Below the pieces are notes generated by a model. It was given only the letters and a program-made list of their open reading frames with translations. It had not been told where the DNA came from and did not search any database. The translations under genes were made by a program, and so were the position numbers. From Prochlorococcus sp. AG-409-I11 (GTDB lineage Bacteria > Cyanobacteriota > Cyanobacteriia > PCC-6307 > Cyanobiaceae), in the NCBI GenBank assembly GCA_003215725.1, contig QCJX01000006.1, positions 1 through 64,000 on the forward strand: a stretch of 64,000 bases of DNA. The letters are read 5' to 3'. Positions 9,149-20,136 of the stretch are shown one piece after another. Each line of letters begins with the position of its first letter. Position 1 is the stretch's first letter.

Positions 9149-9406
9149 TTATACCTTGACCCGTCCTTTCGTTAACCAACCAGTAGAGCGAATGTTCTCC
9201 CTCGTTGTTTCTGCTGTTTGCTCTGATTGGATGTAATTCAAATAAGTGTCCTGTAACTGCTGAACACTTGTATGTCCATTAGCAGCAAAAGAACCAATCT
9301 GAGGTGGCACCCAAAGAGATTGATCGTCTTCAAGGGTTAATCGAAATGCTGTGTGCCTAATAGTTGTCCAAGGTTTCTGTCCCAGATCAAATTTCGGAGA
9401 ATCCCT
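9149..9406 (-). pseudogene. C-terminal remnant of a tyrosine recombinase/integrase
   Basis: Manual minus-strand translation: RDSPKFDLGQKPWTTIRHTAFRLTLEDDQSLWVPPQIGSFAANGHTSVQQLQDTYLNYIQSEQTAETTRENIRSTGWLTKGRVKV*; RHTxxR box, GHTS box and downstream Tyr; in-frame stop directly upstream, no N-terminal domain. Confidence 0.8.
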
Positions 9407-9735
9407 TTAAAGGATTGATTTATCCGTTGTATCTTTCTTGAAACCGATAGGAAAAGCACGATAGATTACAAAAAGGTTTTTCGACCTGCTTGAAGTATCT
9501 TAAAAGTTGCCTAACAACACCACTATTAGGAGAAATTAATTTTGTTGTCAAAGTAAACCTCACAAATATGCAGTTTAATTCGTTAAAAAGCACTGAAAAG
9601 AATAAAGATCATTCCAGAGAATCCAACATTGTCCTCTATTTAATAAAATAGAGTTATATTTTGGACTTTATTAATTGAAGAGTTGAATAGGTTATCCCTC
9701 GCAAATAAATACGACTTTTGCTTATATTCTTTTGA

Positions 9736-9972
9736 CTAATTTCCGCCATTACAGAATCGCACCGATTCAGAGATGCTTTTATTAGTGCTTTGCTCTTTGA
9801 CACAGTCATTGAATAACCTCGCTTCATTCTTCAAAGGGCTCATTTTTAACGCAATTGCTACAAGCGCAAGCGCAGCTAAGCCTCTTGCACCAAGGCCTAC
9901 AGCACCAAATACATACCAAAGCAAACGTTTTTGTATTGAACATCTTTTGGATTTCTTCTTTTTGATACCCAT
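9736..9972 (-). CDS. Small membrane-anchored hypothetical protein, probable lineage-specific family
   Basis: Basic N-terminus, one TM, C-terminal 'FNDCVKEQSTNKSISESVRFCNGG' with paired cysteines. Confidence 0.65.
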   Translation of the reverse strand: MGIKKKKSKRCSIQKRLLWYVFGAVGLGARGLAALALVAIALKMSPLKNEARLFNDCVKEQSTNKSISESVRFCNGGN

Positions 9973-10408
9973 GGGTTTTTATTCACTCATAATCAACATT
10001 ATTCAAAGTTGATTACAAATGCCAATAAATTATGACAAAATAATACTAAGACTACAAAGTAGAGACAAGAGAAATCTAAATATAGTTTCTTGAGTTAAAT
10101 CTTATAAAAAGCCTCGAGCTACAATAAAGCCAAGCTATATAGCCTAGGAAAGGAATATATAGCAAGGATTTAAGTTCCCAAAGAATATTCAATTTTTAGA
10201 TTGAATCTAAACCACTAATTTACAATGAATAAATTCTCAATATATAGAATCCATAAAAACAATCTCTTAAATTTAAGGCAAAAATCTCCCTCAAGCAATC
10301 GTTCGACGTCTCCGTCTTAGAAAAAGTTTCCAAAGAAATTTTACATTGACGCTATAAGTAGGCTTAACTTGATGAAATTCCTAAGTAAAGTGAATTACTT
10401 TAAAAGAG

Positions 10409-10846
10409 ATGTCTGTGGCAAAGCCAGTCGAATTCAGTGAGTTTTATAACCTTCTTAACAGAGTAAAAGAAGGCAATAGCAATTTAGAGCAAGAGTTAAA
10501 TGCAATGGTTGAAGAATACAAAAATAATGAGACAGCCGAAAGTGAATTGCATGAACTAGGGCAAGTTTTTATCTATGTTGGATTAATGGAGTTATACAAA
10601 TACACTGAGAGTGAAGATATAAATTTTATAGGTTGCATAGATAAAGAAGGGTGGGATGCTCTTGAAGAGAAAAACAAAGCAGAGCTTCCTCCTCACCTAG
10701 CAAATACCATGATCAGCTATGCAAAAAAGAACAACCTTTCAAAGGAAATAGCAAAGAAGTGGGATAAGCGCACAAGAGAAATAAATAAACATATTATGGG
10801 AATGGCAAGATATATAACAGAAGGAATAATTGATGTTATCGATTAA
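10409..10846 (+). CDS. Hypothetical protein (145 aa)
   Basis: Complete ORF, soluble and charged; no recognised motif. Confidence 0.65.
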   Translation: MSVAKPVEFSEFYNLLNRVKEGNSNLEQELNAMVEEYKNNETAESELHELGQVFIYVGLMELYKYTESEDINFIGCIDKEGWDALEEKNKAELPPHLANTMISYAKKNNLSKEIAKKWDKRTREINKHIMGMARYITEGIIDVID

Positions 10847-10951
10847 AAAAATAAAAACACCTTTTTGCACCATTTTTAACTAATAAGCAAGAAATACTAT
10901 CCTTAAACAAATAACCACTTGAAATTTCTTTAATCAAGAAATATAAGCTTT

Positions 10952-11128
10952 TTAATATTCATTATCTTGGACACACATCCCTTGACATCTAATTTGATTA
11001 GTATTTGTGCGTTTACAGTGTAAACAAAGTATTTTAGTATCTTCTAGTATATTTAAATCTACAGCTTCATTTTTTTCATGAATGCTTTTATCGACTGAAT
11101 GGTTGAATTTTTTCTTGGAAATAATCAT
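10952..11128 (-). CDS. Small Cys-rich protein (58 aa), zinc-ribbon-like
   Basis: MIISKKKFNHSVDKSIHEKNEAVDLNILEDTKILCLHCKRTNTNQIRCQGMCVQDNEY; CxxC...CxxxC arrangement. Not in ORF track. Confidence 0.65.
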   Translation of the reverse strand: MIISKKKFNHSVDKSIHEKNEAVDLNILEDTKILCLHCKRTNTNQIRCQGMCVQDNEY

Positions 11129-11323
11129 TTGAATAAAAAACTATGTAAAATCCAGCATGAAATAAATTAATTTATATTATACATAATATTACCTAAACAA
11201 TGTTTTCTTAAAGCATTCACGGAAAGCATTCTAATGCCTAGATAGGTAACTTAATTACCCACTTCAATTCACCTAAATTTAAATCCTTTTTGAAGATATA
11301 AAAGCTTTTAAGCACACTTGCTT

Positions 11324-11968
11324 TTACTTATCTGAACTGACTACAACTGGCATAGTATTGGATGAAGATGACTTTAAATTGACAATTTTCACAGGAGGTG
11401 GCTGTATAACTGGGGGGCTAGCTTCTTTTTCTTTTTCTTTTTCTTGAACTTTATCTTTTTCTTGTTCCTCTTGAGCACAAGCTTCTAAAGCTTCTCGCAG
11501 TAATGAGTCAAACGTTGCTCCAGGCAATCTATGCCGTGCAACTTCTAAAAACGTTCGAGGTAGTGATTCTGCAGCTGCATCTTTTAAAGCTGGGTTATTT
11601 CTTCGATGTTCTTGCTCATCCTCTATTGCTCGAATAAAGCGAAGAGTCACATCGCGTTTAGTTGAAGCTTTTATAAAAGTGTCATTATCTCCAAAATTAT
11701 TTCCAGAGTCACGCTCTAAATCAACTAGACGTCTTTCCAAGCTAAGAAGAACCTCTTCAGCTTCCTTGCCTATGTGCGCTAATTGTCCATCTGACAAATT
11801 AGGCAAGTCAGCTACATAAACCTTTCCATGATCTCTTAGCGTCAAGAAAGTTGGCCTAGGTCCTTGACGATTATTTGGATCTAGTGAATTCCCTAAAGGT
11901 CTTCTAGGAGGTACAGGTCCTGCAGAACTACGCCGACGCGTTAGCCGCTGGGGGTTTTCAAAAGGCAT
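11324..11968 (-). CDS. Conserved hypothetical protein
   Basis: 214-aa ORF with globular core and low-complexity KEKEKE tail. Confidence 0.75.
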   Translation of the reverse strand: MPFENPQRLTRRRSSAGPVPPRRPLGNSLDPNNRQGPRPTFLTLRDHGKVYVADLPNLSDGQLAHIGKEAEEVLLSLERRLVDLERDSGNNFGDNDTFIKASTKRDVTLRFIRAIEDEQEHRRNNPALKDAAAESLPRTFLEVARHRLPGATFDSLLREALEACAQEEQEKDKVQEKEKEKEASPPVIQPPPVKIVNLKSSSSNTMPVVVSSDK

Positions 11969-12112
11969 TGAGGTAAATAAAGATCTAGCGACTCAGCTTC
12001 CGAAACAATATTCGGCTTGCAGTAATTAAATATTACTAGTGTTAGTGAACGAATGTGTGGGTTCGACAATTCTCGTAGAACTCCGATGCAATCAGCTTCA
12101 ACTCAAGAGTTC

Positions 12113-13153
12113 TTAATCAGAAGGAAGTCCATAGATTTTTTGTGCATCACCGCTGGAAGATTGTTGTATATGACCAATAGGCCAGGCAGAAAAGCCATGC
12201 TGAGAACAAATCTCAAAAACTTGCAAAGAAGATTCTGGAGCAACTACAAGACAAAAACCAATCCCAAGATTAAAAGTGTTCCATAAATCAGCTTCAGGTA
12301 TTTGACCATTATCTTGTAGCCATCTAAAAAGTAATGGTATTTCCCACTTTTTAGGATCTACAAATGCATTAAAGCCTTTTGGTAAACACCTTGGAAGATT
12401 CTCAGGAAGGCCACCTCCGGTTATATGAGCCATACCATGAATTGAACAATGCCTATTAAGTAATTCTTGAACAAGAGGTACATAAAGAGCTGTTGGCTTT
12501 AATAATGCCTCTATCAATGGAGTTTGATTAGGTCCAAAGAAAGTGTTTTCATCAGCTTGTGCCAATTCGAGGACCTTACGAACGAGGCTAAAGCCATTGC
12601 TATGAACACCGTTGCTCGAGATTCCAATAACTAAATCATCAGAAGAAATTTTCTGGCCATCAATTAAATCTTCCTCTTCAACAACAGCTACGCAAAATCC
12701 AGCCAAGTCATATTGGCCTTTTGAGTAAAATCCAGGCATTTCAGCTGTTTCCCCTCCTAACAGGGCGCATTGACAAACTTTGCATGCCTCAGAAATTCCT
12801 TCTATCACACTCGTCATAGCCTCTGGTCCAAGTGAACCTGTTGCGATGTAATCAAGAAAAAACAATGGGTTAGCACCACTAGTTATTACATCGTTGACAC
12901 ACATGGCCACCAAATCAATACCGACTCCAAAATGCTTCTGATATTGCTGAGCCAATTCAAGTTTGGTTCCAACTCCGTCCGTTCCGGCAACCAACAAAGG
13001 GTTAGATATACCTTTGGGTAAACGAATTAATCCTCCAAAGCCACCTAAACCAGCTACAACTTCTGGACGATACGTTCCTTCTACACTCGAACGTATCCGA
13101 TTCACGAAATCCCTACCAGCTTCTACATCAACACCAGATGTCTTGTAATCCAT
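12113..13153 (-). CDS. purM: Phosphoribosylformylglycinamidine cyclo-ligase
   Basis: '[15 protein letters not shown]', '[14 protein letters not shown]', '[13 protein letters not shown]'. Confidence 0.97.
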   Translation of the reverse strand: MDYKTSGVDVEAGRDFVNRIRSSVEGTYRPEVVAGLGGFGGLIRLPKGISNPLLVAGTDGVGTKLELAQQYQKHFGVGIDLVAMCVNDVITSGANPLFFLDYIATGSLGPEAMTSVIEGISEACKVCQCALLGGETAEMPGFYSKGQYDLAGFCVAVVEEEDLIDGQKISSDDLVIGISSNGVHSNGFSLVRKVLELAQADENTFFGPNQTPLIEALLKPTALYVPLVQELLNRHCSIHGMAHITGGGLPENLPRCLPKGFNAFVDPKKWEIPLLFRWLQDNGQIPEADLWNTFNLGIGFCLVVAPESSLQVFEICSQHGFSAWPIGHIQQSSSGDAQKIYGLPSD

Positions 13154-13284
13154 AGTTTTGTTAGATCTTTCTTTGCTTATGACTGATCTTCCTGTGTAAT
13201 TTCATTCTTGACCAGTATGCATCAAATCCTATTAGGGAATAAAGCAACGACTTCAAAAAGCATTTTAAATTTTGGTATTACGTT

Positions 13285-14832
13285 GTGATGAACTTCATCA
13301 TTCTCAAAACAGAAGCAGAGCTAAAAGCTTGGCTGAAAAAACAAACTACTCCGATCCATTTCGTCCCAACGATGGGAGGCCTTCATGAAGGCCATACAGA
13401 ATTAATCAAAACTGCAAAATGTTGCGATTCAAAAAATAAACCATCTGTATTGGTCAGTATTTTTATAAATCCACTGCAATTTGGGGAAAATGAAGATTTC
13501 GAGCAGTATCCACGTGATTTCAACCATGACTCTCAAGTAGCACTAGATGCAGGGGCCAATGCTGTATGGGTTCCAACAGCAGATCAAATCTATCCAGGAG
13601 GGTCAGAAAAAAACTTCCAAATACAAGCGCCATATTATTTAACATCAAAATTATGTGGTAGTTCTAGAAAAGGTCACTTTGACGGTGTAGCAACGGTCAT
13701 ACTCCGACTCCTCACACTTGTTAAACCACAGTTACTAATACTTGGAGAAAAGGACTGGCAACAATTAATAATTATACGTCAATTAATTACCGATCTAAAT
13801 CTTCCAACCAAAATCAAAAGTGTAGGCACTGTTAGAGAAAACGATGGGCTCCCATTTAGCTCACGAAATAGATACTTATCAGTGTCTGAGAGACTGAAGG
13901 CAAAGTCTTTACCAACCATATTATTTAAGACTGCTTTAAAGTTTAAAGAAGGTGAAAAAATAAATCTTCAGAAGATTGCTACATATTTAAGGAATAATGA
14001 CTTAAAAGTGGATTATCTAAAACATGTAGATCCATACTGCTTAAATGAAGTTGATAATGAGAAAGAGTTTTCCCTGCTAGCTTGCGCTGTACATTGTGGA
14101 AAGACTCGCTTAATAGATCACACGTTTCTAATGAGCCGAAAACCTATTATTGCAATTGATGGACCTGCAGGAGCGGGTAAAAGCACTGTAACTCGTGCTT
14201 TTGCTGAAAAGCTTGGATTGCTATATCTAGATACAGGCGCTATGTACAGAGCCGTCACATGGCTATTCCAAAAAGAAAATATCAACCTGAATAATCAAAA
14301 AGAGATCGAATCTATGCTTAATTTACTTGACCTAGATCTCAAATTAAATAGCAGTGGAAAGCAAAAAGTGATTGTCAATCAAACAGATGTTACAGATGCA
14401 ATACGTTCTCCAGAAGTTACATCGCAAGTTTCAATTGTTTCTGCAAATAGCTTAGTAAGAGAGAATTTAACAGCTCATCAAAAATTACTTGGAAAAGCTG
14501 GTGGATTAGTTGCTGAAGGAAGAGATATTGGAACTGCTGTATTTCCCGATGCAGAGCTCAAAGTTTTTCTCACCGCAAGTCCTCAAGAGAGAGCAAAACG
14601 GCGTTCTATAGATTTAAAAAGCAAAGGTTTTAACGTACCAGATTTAAAAGATCTAGAGTGCCAAATAAAAGAGCGCGATCAATTAGATATGAATAGAAAA
14701 ATCTCTCCATTATTAAAAGCAAAGGATTCAATAGAATTAATTACAGATGGAATGAATATTGAAGAAGTAGTAGCAACATTAATTGATATGTTCTATCTAA
14801 AAATCCCCAAAGAAATATGGCCTAACAAATAA
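13285..14832 (+). CDS. panC/cmk: Bifunctional pantoate-beta-alanine ligase / cytidylate kinase
   Basis: PanC N-half 'HFVPTMGGLHEGHTELI'; CMK C-half 'IAIDGPAGAGKSTVTRAFAEKLGLLYLDTGAMYRAVT'. Confidence 0.96.
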   Translation: MMNFIILKTEAELKAWLKKQTTPIHFVPTMGGLHEGHTELIKTAKCCDSKNKPSVLVSIFINPLQFGENEDFEQYPRDFNHDSQVALDAGANAVWVPTADQIYPGGSEKNFQIQAPYYLTSKLCGSSRKGHFDGVATVILRLLTLVKPQLLILGEKDWQQLIIIRQLITDLNLPTKIKSVGTVRENDGLPFSSRNRYLSVSERLKAKSLPTILFKTALKFKEGEKINLQKIATYLRNNDLKVDYLKHVDPYCLNEVDNEKEFSLLACAVHCGKTRLIDHTFLMSRKPIIAIDGPAGAGKSTVTRAFAEKLGLLYLDTGAMYRAVTWLFQKENINLNNQKEIESMLNLLDLDLKLNSSGKQKVIVNQTDVTDAIRSPEVTSQVSIVSANSLVRENLTAHQKLLGKAGGLVAEGRDIGTAVFPDAELKVFLTASPQERAKRRSIDLKSKGFNVPDLKDLECQIKERDQLDMNRKISPLLKAKDSIELITDGMNIEEVVATLIDMFYLKIPKEIWPNK

Positions 14833-15301
14833 TTTCTGGACTAGCTAATAATCCATCAATAGCATCATCAAGCAAATCTAAAACATCTTCAAACCCTTTT
14901 TCACCTCCATAGTAAGGATCTGGCACTTCTATAATATTTGTTTTTCGAGCAAACTTTAACAAGGGCTGAATATTAGCTATTTTTTGTTGGCCAGCCTTGC
15001 TAGAAAGAGACTCTACAGTTGATAAGTTATCCTTATCCATAGTAAGTATAAAATCAAATTCATAAAAATCATGCAACGAAATTTGTCTTGCTAAACTTTT
15101 AATTTCTATGCCTCTTCTCAAAGCTGCTGCTCTCATCCTTGAATCCGCTTTATTGCCTACATGCCATGAACCCGTTCCAGCAGAGTCAACTTCATAATAA
15201 TCTTGTAATCCCTGCTCATAGATTTTATGCAAACAAACAGCCTCAGCAGCAGGAGATCGGCAAATATTTCCAAGGCAAACAAATAAAAGCTTCTTTTTCA
15301 T
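14822..15301 (-). CDS. Low-molecular-weight protein tyrosine phosphatase
   Basis: 'LLFVCLGNICRSPAAEAV' P-loop, 'VPDPYYGGEKGFEDVLDLL'. Start adjusted to MKKKLLFV. Confidence 0.93.
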   Translation of the reverse strand: MKKKLLFVCLGNICRSPAAEAVCLHKIYEQGLQDYYEVDSAGTGSWHVGNKADSRMRAAALRRGIEIKSLARQISLHDFYEFDFILTMDKDNLSTVESLSSKAGQQKIANIQPLLKFARKTNIIEVPDPYYGGEKGFEDVLDLLDDAIDGLLASPEIIC

Positions 15302-15396
15302 TTCAAATTCAAACTTCAATAATTTATAGTACTTCTTCATTCAGAAAAGAATCAAATCAAAAGTTAAATTATATTTTCATTCAAAATGTTTAAACT

Positions 15397-16170
15397 TTAT
15401 AAAGAAAATAAAACCTCATTGATATAAGCTTCTGTCCATTTTCTGCCATAAAAACGAGTAAGCATATTTCTAGCAGGGTCCTTTTCCGCCCTATAGCTTA
15501 AGTAAGATTTTTGACCATCTAAAAGGATTTTCGAACGACTAGTTGAAATCTTGGTAGATTCATTAACTAAATCCAGGTAAAGATTAAAATAATCAATGTA
15601 TGCAGGCATTATTACCTTGTGAATAATTTGATCTGAATCTTTACCAAGAGGCAACTTTGTCCAAAGAAAGCCAGGGGAAAAGTAAGGCTCAGCCTCTTTT
15701 GGTATTGCTCCTCCTAAAGGAAGTAAGGATTGCCAGTGATCATGTAAAGGAATTAATCTTTCCCAAACTTTTTGCGTATGAGCCTCATCATTCTTTAAAA
15801 CTGGTTGTAAATCTAAAGCCAAAAGATGGCCCGAGGGAAGAGTGACAAGATCAGCTCCAAAAAAAGGAAGGTCAAAATCGTTAAAAGGAATTGCAACAAA
15901 GTTAAGAACAGATGCAGCAGAACCAGCTTCTAAACATACTGCTCTTATTTTTTTAAAGTGATTTGTACTACAACCCCAAGTACTAATTGCAACTTCAACA
16001 GGTTTTGATCTAGAGCCAGTAGTTACTTTTCTATCAAGAAAATCAGATGGAATAGAGAGTGCTTTTTTTTCAAATCTTGATAAGGATTGAATTGTATAGG
16101 TTAAAAATGGATCCCATCTCCAATTTGGTATGTCAACTGGGTCAATGCTTGTATTTCTAATTGAAGGCAT
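15397..16170 (-). CDS. pebB: Phycoerythrobilin:ferredoxin oxidoreductase
   Basis: Ferredoxin-dependent bilin reductase family; order ho1-pebA-pebB. Confidence 0.9.
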   Translation of the reverse strand: MPSIRNTSIDPVDIPNWRWDPFLTYTIQSLSRFEKKALSIPSDFLDRKVTTGSRSKPVEVAISTWGCSTNHFKKIRAVCLEAGSAASVLNFVAIPFNDFDLPFFGADLVTLPSGHLLALDLQPVLKNDEAHTQKVWERLIPLHDHWQSLLPLGGAIPKEAEPYFSPGFLWTKLPLGKDSDQIIHKVIMPAYIDYFNLYLDLVNESTKISTSRSKILLDGQKSYLSYRAEKDPARNMLTRFYGRKWTEAYINEVLFSL

Positions 16171-16186
16171 ATATGAAAAAAATTAA

Positions 16187-16912
<726 letters not shown>

Positions 16913-17111
16913 TCAAGCAACTTTTCCCGGTAAAATATTTTACAATGCTAATAAAGGCATGAGTTTGATTCCTCTGATCAGAAACAAGATTAGATGAATA
17001 TATCGGAAACATCTTAGCGAGATTAATTATACAATTAAAAAAAGTAAAGCCTAACATCTGACTGAATTTATCTGCAGGTATATTGAATAATTAATGAATT
17101 TTACACTCTTA

Positions 17112-17831
17112 TTAACCACTAATTTTCTCTGTGCTCCCTTCCCTAGCCTTACTTGTCAATAGTCGGAATACAACCTTTCCTATAGCAGAAATTAAATTAC
17201 CTTCCAATTCATTAAACATATCCATATTATATTTAAAAGCTTTATTCGCTTCTTCAACAATCGAATCAGCCATTGCTTGATTAATAGGTAATGAGTCTAA
17301 AGTTAAACTATATTTTTGCTTAAAAGCTTTTTCATCAGAAATATTTGCGAACTCATAAAAACGCAAACCATCCTGGGTTTTAAGGTCCATTGCTTTCTGC
17401 GCAATTTTCTTTAAAATCTGTCCTCCCGACAGATCACCTATATAACGCGTATAGTGATGTCCAATTAATAATTCAGGTGTTGTATTGGCTATATCACGTA
17501 TACGTTCTACATAAACTTTTGCAGAAGGAGATAATTGTAGTTTAGTCTGCCAATTCTCACCATAATAAAAAGACAAATCATCTTCAAGAGTCTTCTGCCG
17601 GTGCAACTCTGGAAAACTAATTGCTCCGACTACTGGATGATTCTCATTAGAGAGTCTGCCTATTTCTTCTTCCATTGCAGAATATACAAAATACAGATCT
17701 GTCACTAATTTGCGATAAGTGGATTTATCTACTACACCTTTTAAAAAACAACTTACAAAGCCTGTATTCTCAGCCATTGTGTGAGACTTCTTGGTTCCTT
17801 CTCGTAGTTGTCTCGCAAGAGCTACAGACAT
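17112..17831 (-). CDS. ho1: Heme oxygenase
   Basis: 'LREGTKKSHTMAENTGFV', 'IGHHYTRYIGDLSGGQILKKIAQKAM'. Confidence 0.96.
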   Translation of the reverse strand: MSVALARQLREGTKKSHTMAENTGFVSCFLKGVVDKSTYRKLVTDLYFVYSAMEEEIGRLSNENHPVVGAISFPELHRQKTLEDDLSFYYGENWQTKLQLSPSAKVYVERIRDIANTTPELLIGHHYTRYIGDLSGGQILKKIAQKAMDLKTQDGLRFYEFANISDEKAFKQKYSLTLDSLPINQAMADSIVEEANKAFKYNMDMFNELEGNLISAIGKVVFRLLTSKAREGSTEKISG

Positions 17832-17904
17832 GTTTTAACCTTGTTCTTAAATGGAGTGAAATTAGAACTGTTCATATACTTTAAATGACTATGGATAAAA
17901 AGAG

Positions 17905-18348
17905 TTACCTGACATCCTCTAAACAAGAATTTGCAGAGAAAAGAACAAAGAGGTCTCTACAAATTGAATGGAGTTGAATAATCTGATCTTGCTGAGGTAG
18001 ATGGGAACCCGTTGGTTGCCAATCGCCAATAGTAGAAAAACGCCATCTTTCACCATCAAAAGTCAAGCCTCGCATAAGAACTCCGATAAGACGGGGTAAC
18101 GTCTCAATCTGTTCGTTAGCAACTCTTAGCTCTATCAACAAACATCGACATTGAAGACGAGGACTCCATCCAGGGAAATGAAAAGCAAGGTCAATTGTGT
18201 CCTGCTGAAGCCACCGACGAGTGTCAGGATCATCTTGCCAAGGCGTAAAATTAACTAACGATTCTGGAAAGTACTGTCTAACAATAGTCCCTACTGATGC
18301 CAAGGTATTAGCGTAAATCACACCATGGCAGTACTGTGTAGCGTTCAA
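17905..18348 (-). CDS. CRR6-family NDH-1 (NdhI) maturation protein
   Basis: Conserved cyanobacterial protein; family assignment from sequence recollection. Confidence 0.6.
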   Translation of the reverse strand: MNATQYCHGVIYANTLASVGTIVRQYFPESLVNFTPWQDDPDTRRWLQQDTIDLAFHFPGWSPRLQCRCLLIELRVANEQIETLPRLIGVLMRGLTFDGERWRFSTIGDWQPTGSHLPQQDQIIQLHSICRDLFVLFSANSCLEDVR

Positions 18349-18569
18349 AGATCTTCCTCCTGAAAATGAAAGTGAGCAGGTAGAGAAACAAGCTTTGGCA
18401 ATTTTGATTAGAGCTCTACTTTTCGCAGAAATGCAATATGTAGATAAAGCGGAATAATAAAAAAAACATTTTTGACGAAACTCTTCAAAATTAGCTGTCT
18501 TTTCGACGTAAAAACCACCCTTTAAGACATAAGCTCAATAAATTCTTGAACATAAGCATTGAAAGCTGT

Positions 18570-19994
18570 ATGGCTGAATTTAAAAAAATCATTGCACCAA
18601 AGAAAGGGTCAGCAATTCATTTTGAAAATGGCAAGCCTAATGTGCCTAACAACCCTATTGTTCCTTACATCCGTGGAGATGGAACTGGTGTAGATATTTG
18701 GCCTGCGACACAAAAAGTGCTTGATGGCGCAGTTCGAAAAGCTTACGGAGCTGAGCGTTCAATTGAATGGTTCAAGATTTATGCAGGAGATGAGGCATGC
18801 GAACTCTATGGAACTTATCAATACCTACCTGAAGACACTTTGGAAGCAATCCGTAAATATGGTATTGCAATCAAAGGTCCTTTAACTACACCTATAGGTG
18901 GAGGAATTCGATCTCTTAATGTTGCTTTGCGACAAATCTTCGATTTATATTCATGCGTCCGGCCATGTCGTTATTATCAAGGAACTCCAAGTCCACATAA
19001 ACGACCAGAAGACTTAGATGTAATTGTATATAGAGAGAATACAGAAGATATTTATATGGGTATTGAATGGGAAGCTAGTGATCCGGTTGGTCAAAATCTT
19101 CTAAAACAACTAAATACAAATATTATTCCAGCGAATGGAAAGCTTGGGGAAAGACAAATCCCAATAGGTTCTGGAATAGGAATTAAACCTGTTAGCAAAA
19201 CAGGTAGTCAACGACATATTCGAAAAGCTATAGAACATGCGCTCAAACTTGAAGGAGATAAACGACATGTAACCCTTGTGCATAAAGGCAATATCATGAA
19301 ATTTACAGAAGGAGCCTTTCGTGACTGGGGGTATGAATTAGCTAAAACCGAATTCCGGAATGAATGTATTACTGAAAGAGAGAGTTGGATCTTAGGTAAT
19401 ATTGAGCAAGTTTCTAATTTAGATATAGAAGGAAATGCAAGGATGATTGAGCCTGGTTATGACTCTTTGACTCAAGAAAAAAAAGACATTATTTGTGAAG
19501 AAGTCAAATCCGTTTTAAACCAACTGGGTGAAACTCATGGGAATAATAAATGGAAAGAAATGGTACTTATAGATGATCGAATAGCAGATAGTATTTTCCA
19601 ACAAATTCAAACAAGACCTCAAGAATATTCAATACTTGCCACATTAAACCTCAATGGAGATTATATTTCAGATGCTGCCGCTGCAATAGTAGGTGGCTTA
19701 GGGATGGCCCCAGGAGCAAATATTGGAGATAAAGCTGCGATTTTTGAAGCAACACATGGAACAGCACCTAAACATGCGGGACTAGATCGAATCAACCCTG
19801 GTTCAGTAATACTAAGTGGAGTAATGATGCTTGAATTTATGGGCTGGCAAGAAGCTGCAGATCTAGTAAGCAAAGGTCTAAGTAAATCTATTTCTGACAA
19901 AGTAGTCACATATGATTTAGCAAGGTTAATGGAGCCAAAAGTAAAGTCAGTTAGCTGTAGCGGTTTCGCAGAAGCAATTATAGATAGATTTTAA
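18570..19994 (+). CDS. icd: NADP-dependent isocitrate dehydrogenase
   Basis: '[16 protein letters not shown]'-like segment, '[30 protein letters not shown]'. Start set to MAEFKK. Confidence 0.96.
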   Translation: MAEFKKIIAPKKGSAIHFENGKPNVPNNPIVPYIRGDGTGVDIWPATQKVLDGAVRKAYGAERSIEWFKIYAGDEACELYGTYQYLPEDTLEAIRKYGIAIKGPLTTPIGGGIRSLNVALRQIFDLYSCVRPCRYYQGTPSPHKRPEDLDVIVYRENTEDIYMGIEWEASDPVGQNLLKQLNTNIIPANGKLGERQIPIGSGIGIKPVSKTGSQRHIRKAIEHALKLEGDKRHVTLVHKGNIMKFTEGAFRDWGYELAKTEFRNECITERESWILGNIEQVSNLDIEGNARMIEPGYDSLTQEKKDIICEEVKSVLNQLGETHGNNKWKEMVLIDDRIADSIFQQIQTRPQEYSILATLNLNGDYISDAAAAIVGGLGMAPGANIGDKAAIFEATHGTAPKHAGLDRINPGSVILSGVMMLEFMGWQEAADLVSKGLSKSISDKVVTYDLARLMEPKVKSVSCSGFAEAIIDRF

Positions 19995-20136
19995 GAGAAT
20001 TAACTTTCAATTGTTTTAAAATTGCAAAAAGATTATTTATCTCAGTAAAGTTAACACTTATCATAAAAATGTATTAGATTTATTATAAATAAAAGAAATA
20101 CCAGCCAAGTTTTCCAACATTCACCAATAGTAAATA

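Noticed and set aside
9773-10012. Plus-strand 79-aa ORF
   Set aside because: Antisense to the better supported 78-aa small membrane protein.
6635-11323. Duplicated tRNA-Cys 3' end as attachment-site scar
   Set aside because: Looked for TTCGAATCTGGGTGCCGCC and partials by eye; none found, so att boundaries are not claimed.
12053-12286. Plus-strand 77-aa ORF
   Set aside because: Overlaps purM antisense; no independent support.
13707-13717. ACTCCTCACAC, the conserved motif of the cyanobacterial Yfr1 sRNA
   Set aside because: Lies inside panC coding sequence (RLLTL region) with no flanking Yfr1-like hairpins; chance match.
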